DNA from: Mediterraneibacter gnavus ATCC 29149
GTDB taxonomy: Bacteria; Bacillota; Clostridia; Lachnospirales; Lachnospiraceae
Direction: 5' to 3'
DNA: 64,000 nt
NCBI RefSeq assembly: GCF_008121495.1
Contig: NZ_CP043051.1
Span: 620,001-684,000 of the forward strand
Shown here: in pieces, positions 62,879 through 64,000 of the stretch
Layout of the letters: each line of letters begins with the position of its first letter
Position numbering within the stretch: position 1 is the stretch's first letter
Notes under the pieces: generated by a model
Database searches by the model: none
Told to the model about the DNA's origin: nothing
The model's input: only the letters and a program-made list of their open reading frames with translations
Program-made: the position numbers and the translations under genes

Positions 62879-64000
62879 TTATTTCTCTAATGCGTCTGCG
62901 CATTTTTCCCAAGTCTCTACTAACTGTTTCTGCCATTCATCAACTGTCATATCGCCTGTGTTGATAGACTCGACCGGTCCGTAAACAGCTTTTGCCATAT
63001 CCAGTCCTTCGATCGGAGCTGTTGTTGCCCATTTACCTGTAACAGCTACAACGTCATCTGCTGTTGCTGCTGCATAACAGTCTTTTGTAACACCGTCTGG
63101 AAGCTTGTCTGCTGCTCCTTTTACAGGAACTACTACTGGTGTATCAGATTCTTTTCCGGACTCTTTGTCTGTTGTCTTGTTGTTCAGACAGATATCAACT
63201 ACTTCGTCAGAATACATGAATTTCACAAATTCTTTTGCAAGATCCATGTTCGGTGCATCAGCAGGTACCCACATCTGCTCTGTAAATGTGTATACAGACT
63301 GTGATTCATCTTCGCTCCATTTCGGAACACCCATCATACCCCATTCGTAATCTGCCGGAGTAGAAGCTGCCATCTCACCGATTACCCAGTTTCCGTTTGG
63401 CATAAATAATGCTTTTCCATCGATTACGTTCTGCTGATTGATCTTGAATCCACCGTCAGCGTTTGCATTGGAAACTGTATCTTCCTGTGTATAGTCTTTT
63501 CCTACAAGTTTTGCAACTGTATCAAGAACTTTCTTTCCTTCATCAGATGTCCATGTATTTGCATCATATTTTAATGCATCATTGTAGAAATCAAGTCCGC
63601 CTGCCTGTGCGAGCATTGCATAGATTGTAGCATCAAAGTATCCTGTTGTAGGGAATGTAAAGAGTGCATGTCCGTCTTTCTTAGCCTGCTCGCCAAGTGC
63701 GAAGAACTCATCCCATGTTGTCGGGATCTCGTACTGTTTTCCTTCACCTACCAATGTCGCATTGTACCAGAATCCTGTCGGTGTGTAGAAAATCGGTGCC
63801 AGATAGATCTTTCCGTCTCCGTATGGCTGTGCATCTGTACCATCCAGGATACCATCCAGCATCTTGTCTTTCAGTTCGTCATCGAATACATCAGAGATAT
63901 CCGCAATCGCTTCTTCCTTCAGCATTGTCTCTGTGAATCCACTTGGCTGTCCCAGGTTGTAATATACAACGTCCGGTACATCTCCATTCTGAATTGCTTT
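62879..64000 (-). CDS. Carbohydrate-binding protein of CUT1 transporter, 5' end cut by window edge
   Basis: A solute-binding protein of cluster 1 whose N-terminus and signal peptide lie beyond base 64000. The frame runs through the window edge (GDVPDVVYYNLGQPSGF before the first internal Met), so the Met at 63925 is not the start. Seen segments include KIYLAPIFYTPTGFWYNATL, TTWDEFFALGEQAKKDGHALF, FMPNGNWVIGEM and AKEFVKFMYSDEVVDICL, near the common pattern of NgcE/MsmE-like proteins. It is the first gene of the transporter series. The sugar cannot be named from sequence; it is unlike the MalE here. Confidence 0.9.
   Translation of the reverse strand, partial: KAIQNGDVPDVVYYNLGQPSGFTETMLKEEAIADISDVFDDELKDKMLDGILDGTDAQPYGDGKIYLAPIFYTPTGFWYNATLVGEGKQYEIPTTWDEFFALGEQAKKDGHALFTFPTTGYFDATIYAMLAQAGGLDFYNDALKYDANTWTSDEGKKVLDTVAKLVGKDYTQEDTVSNANADGGFKINQQNVIDGKALFMPNGNWVIGEMAASTPADYEWGMMGVPKWSEDESQSVYTFTEQMWVPADAPNMDLAKEFVKFMYSDEVVDICLNNKTTDKESGKESDTPVVVPVKGAADKLPDGVTKDCYAAATADDVVAVTGKWATTAPIEGLDMAKAVYGPVESINTGDMTVDEWQKQLVETWEKCADALEK

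Overview
The window is about 64 kb of low-to-mid GC Firmicute DNA. Sporulation-linked genes (a stand-alone Spo0A C-terminal domain, a SPOR-tailed amidase without signal peptide), a FabK-type fatty acid operon, type III glutamine synthetase, tRNA genes without encoded CCA, and clear AGGAGG ribosome sites point to a gut-type Lachnospiraceae (Clostridia). Species cannot be fixed from the sequence alone; Mediterraneibacter/Dorea/Blautia-like is an inference. No rRNA, CRISPR array, plasmid or complete phage is present.

Layout. (1) 1-14.9 kb: a nine-gene minus-strand maltodextrin/glycogen-breakdown operon (malE-malF-malG-pulA-debranching enzyme-glgP-malQ-neopullulanase-oligo-1,6-glucosidase) with a divergent LacI-type regulator. 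All enzymes and both permeases look intact, but malE carries an in-frame TGA 37 codons before its ancestral end and the regulator has a one-base frameshift in an A7 run. (2) 14.9-16.6 kb: a decayed Rpn-family nuclease gene and an Ala/Lys-rich protein with a structured 5' leader. (3) 16.6-27.3 kb: a complete type II fatty acid synthesis operon, fabH-acpP-fabK-fabD-fabG-fabF-accB-fabZ-accC-accDA(fused)-NMO-like-marR, with a FabT-like palindrome on the -10 box of its promoter. (4) 27.4-34 kb: small membrane proteins, a MATE exporter, tRNA-Leu(CAG), a lacZ broken by at least two frameshifts, a J-domain protein and a zinc-ribbon membrane protein. (5) 34-45 kb: a GldA/F/G-like ABC system with a DUF4340 protein, then an operon of a COG3044 ATPase, SbcD, SbcC and an SGNH hydrolase. 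(6) 45-49.4 kb: type III glutamine synthetase with an intrinsic terminator in its leader, class II aldolase, and an integrase relic beside tRNA-Glu(CTC). (7) 49.4-60.7 kb: a diacylglycerol kinase-like gene; murB-rapZ-whiA-crh, in which the HPr-like protein has Glu where phosphocarrier HPr has His15; CorC-like protein; NuoE-like ferredoxin; amidase; a Spo0A-C protein divergent from an XRE regulator with a degenerate S24 domain; glmM; HAD phosphatase; rpiB. (8) 60.8-64 kb: a CUT1 sugar ABC transporter with a 55-residue membrane protein, its binding protein cut by the window edge.

How it fits together: one operon imports and degrades alpha-glucans, with pullulanase and debranching enzyme opening branches, GlgP and MalQ producing glucose-1-phosphate and exchanging chains, and MalL finishing isomaltose-type ends. 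No glgC/glgA/glgB is present, so the cluster is catabolic. The most notable observations are the paired lesions at the head of the mal system, the His-less HPr (Crh-like) protein, the divergent Spo0A-C/XRE pair with operator-like repeats in the shared promoter region, the glnN leader attenuator, and the structured leader of the Ala/Lys-rich protein.
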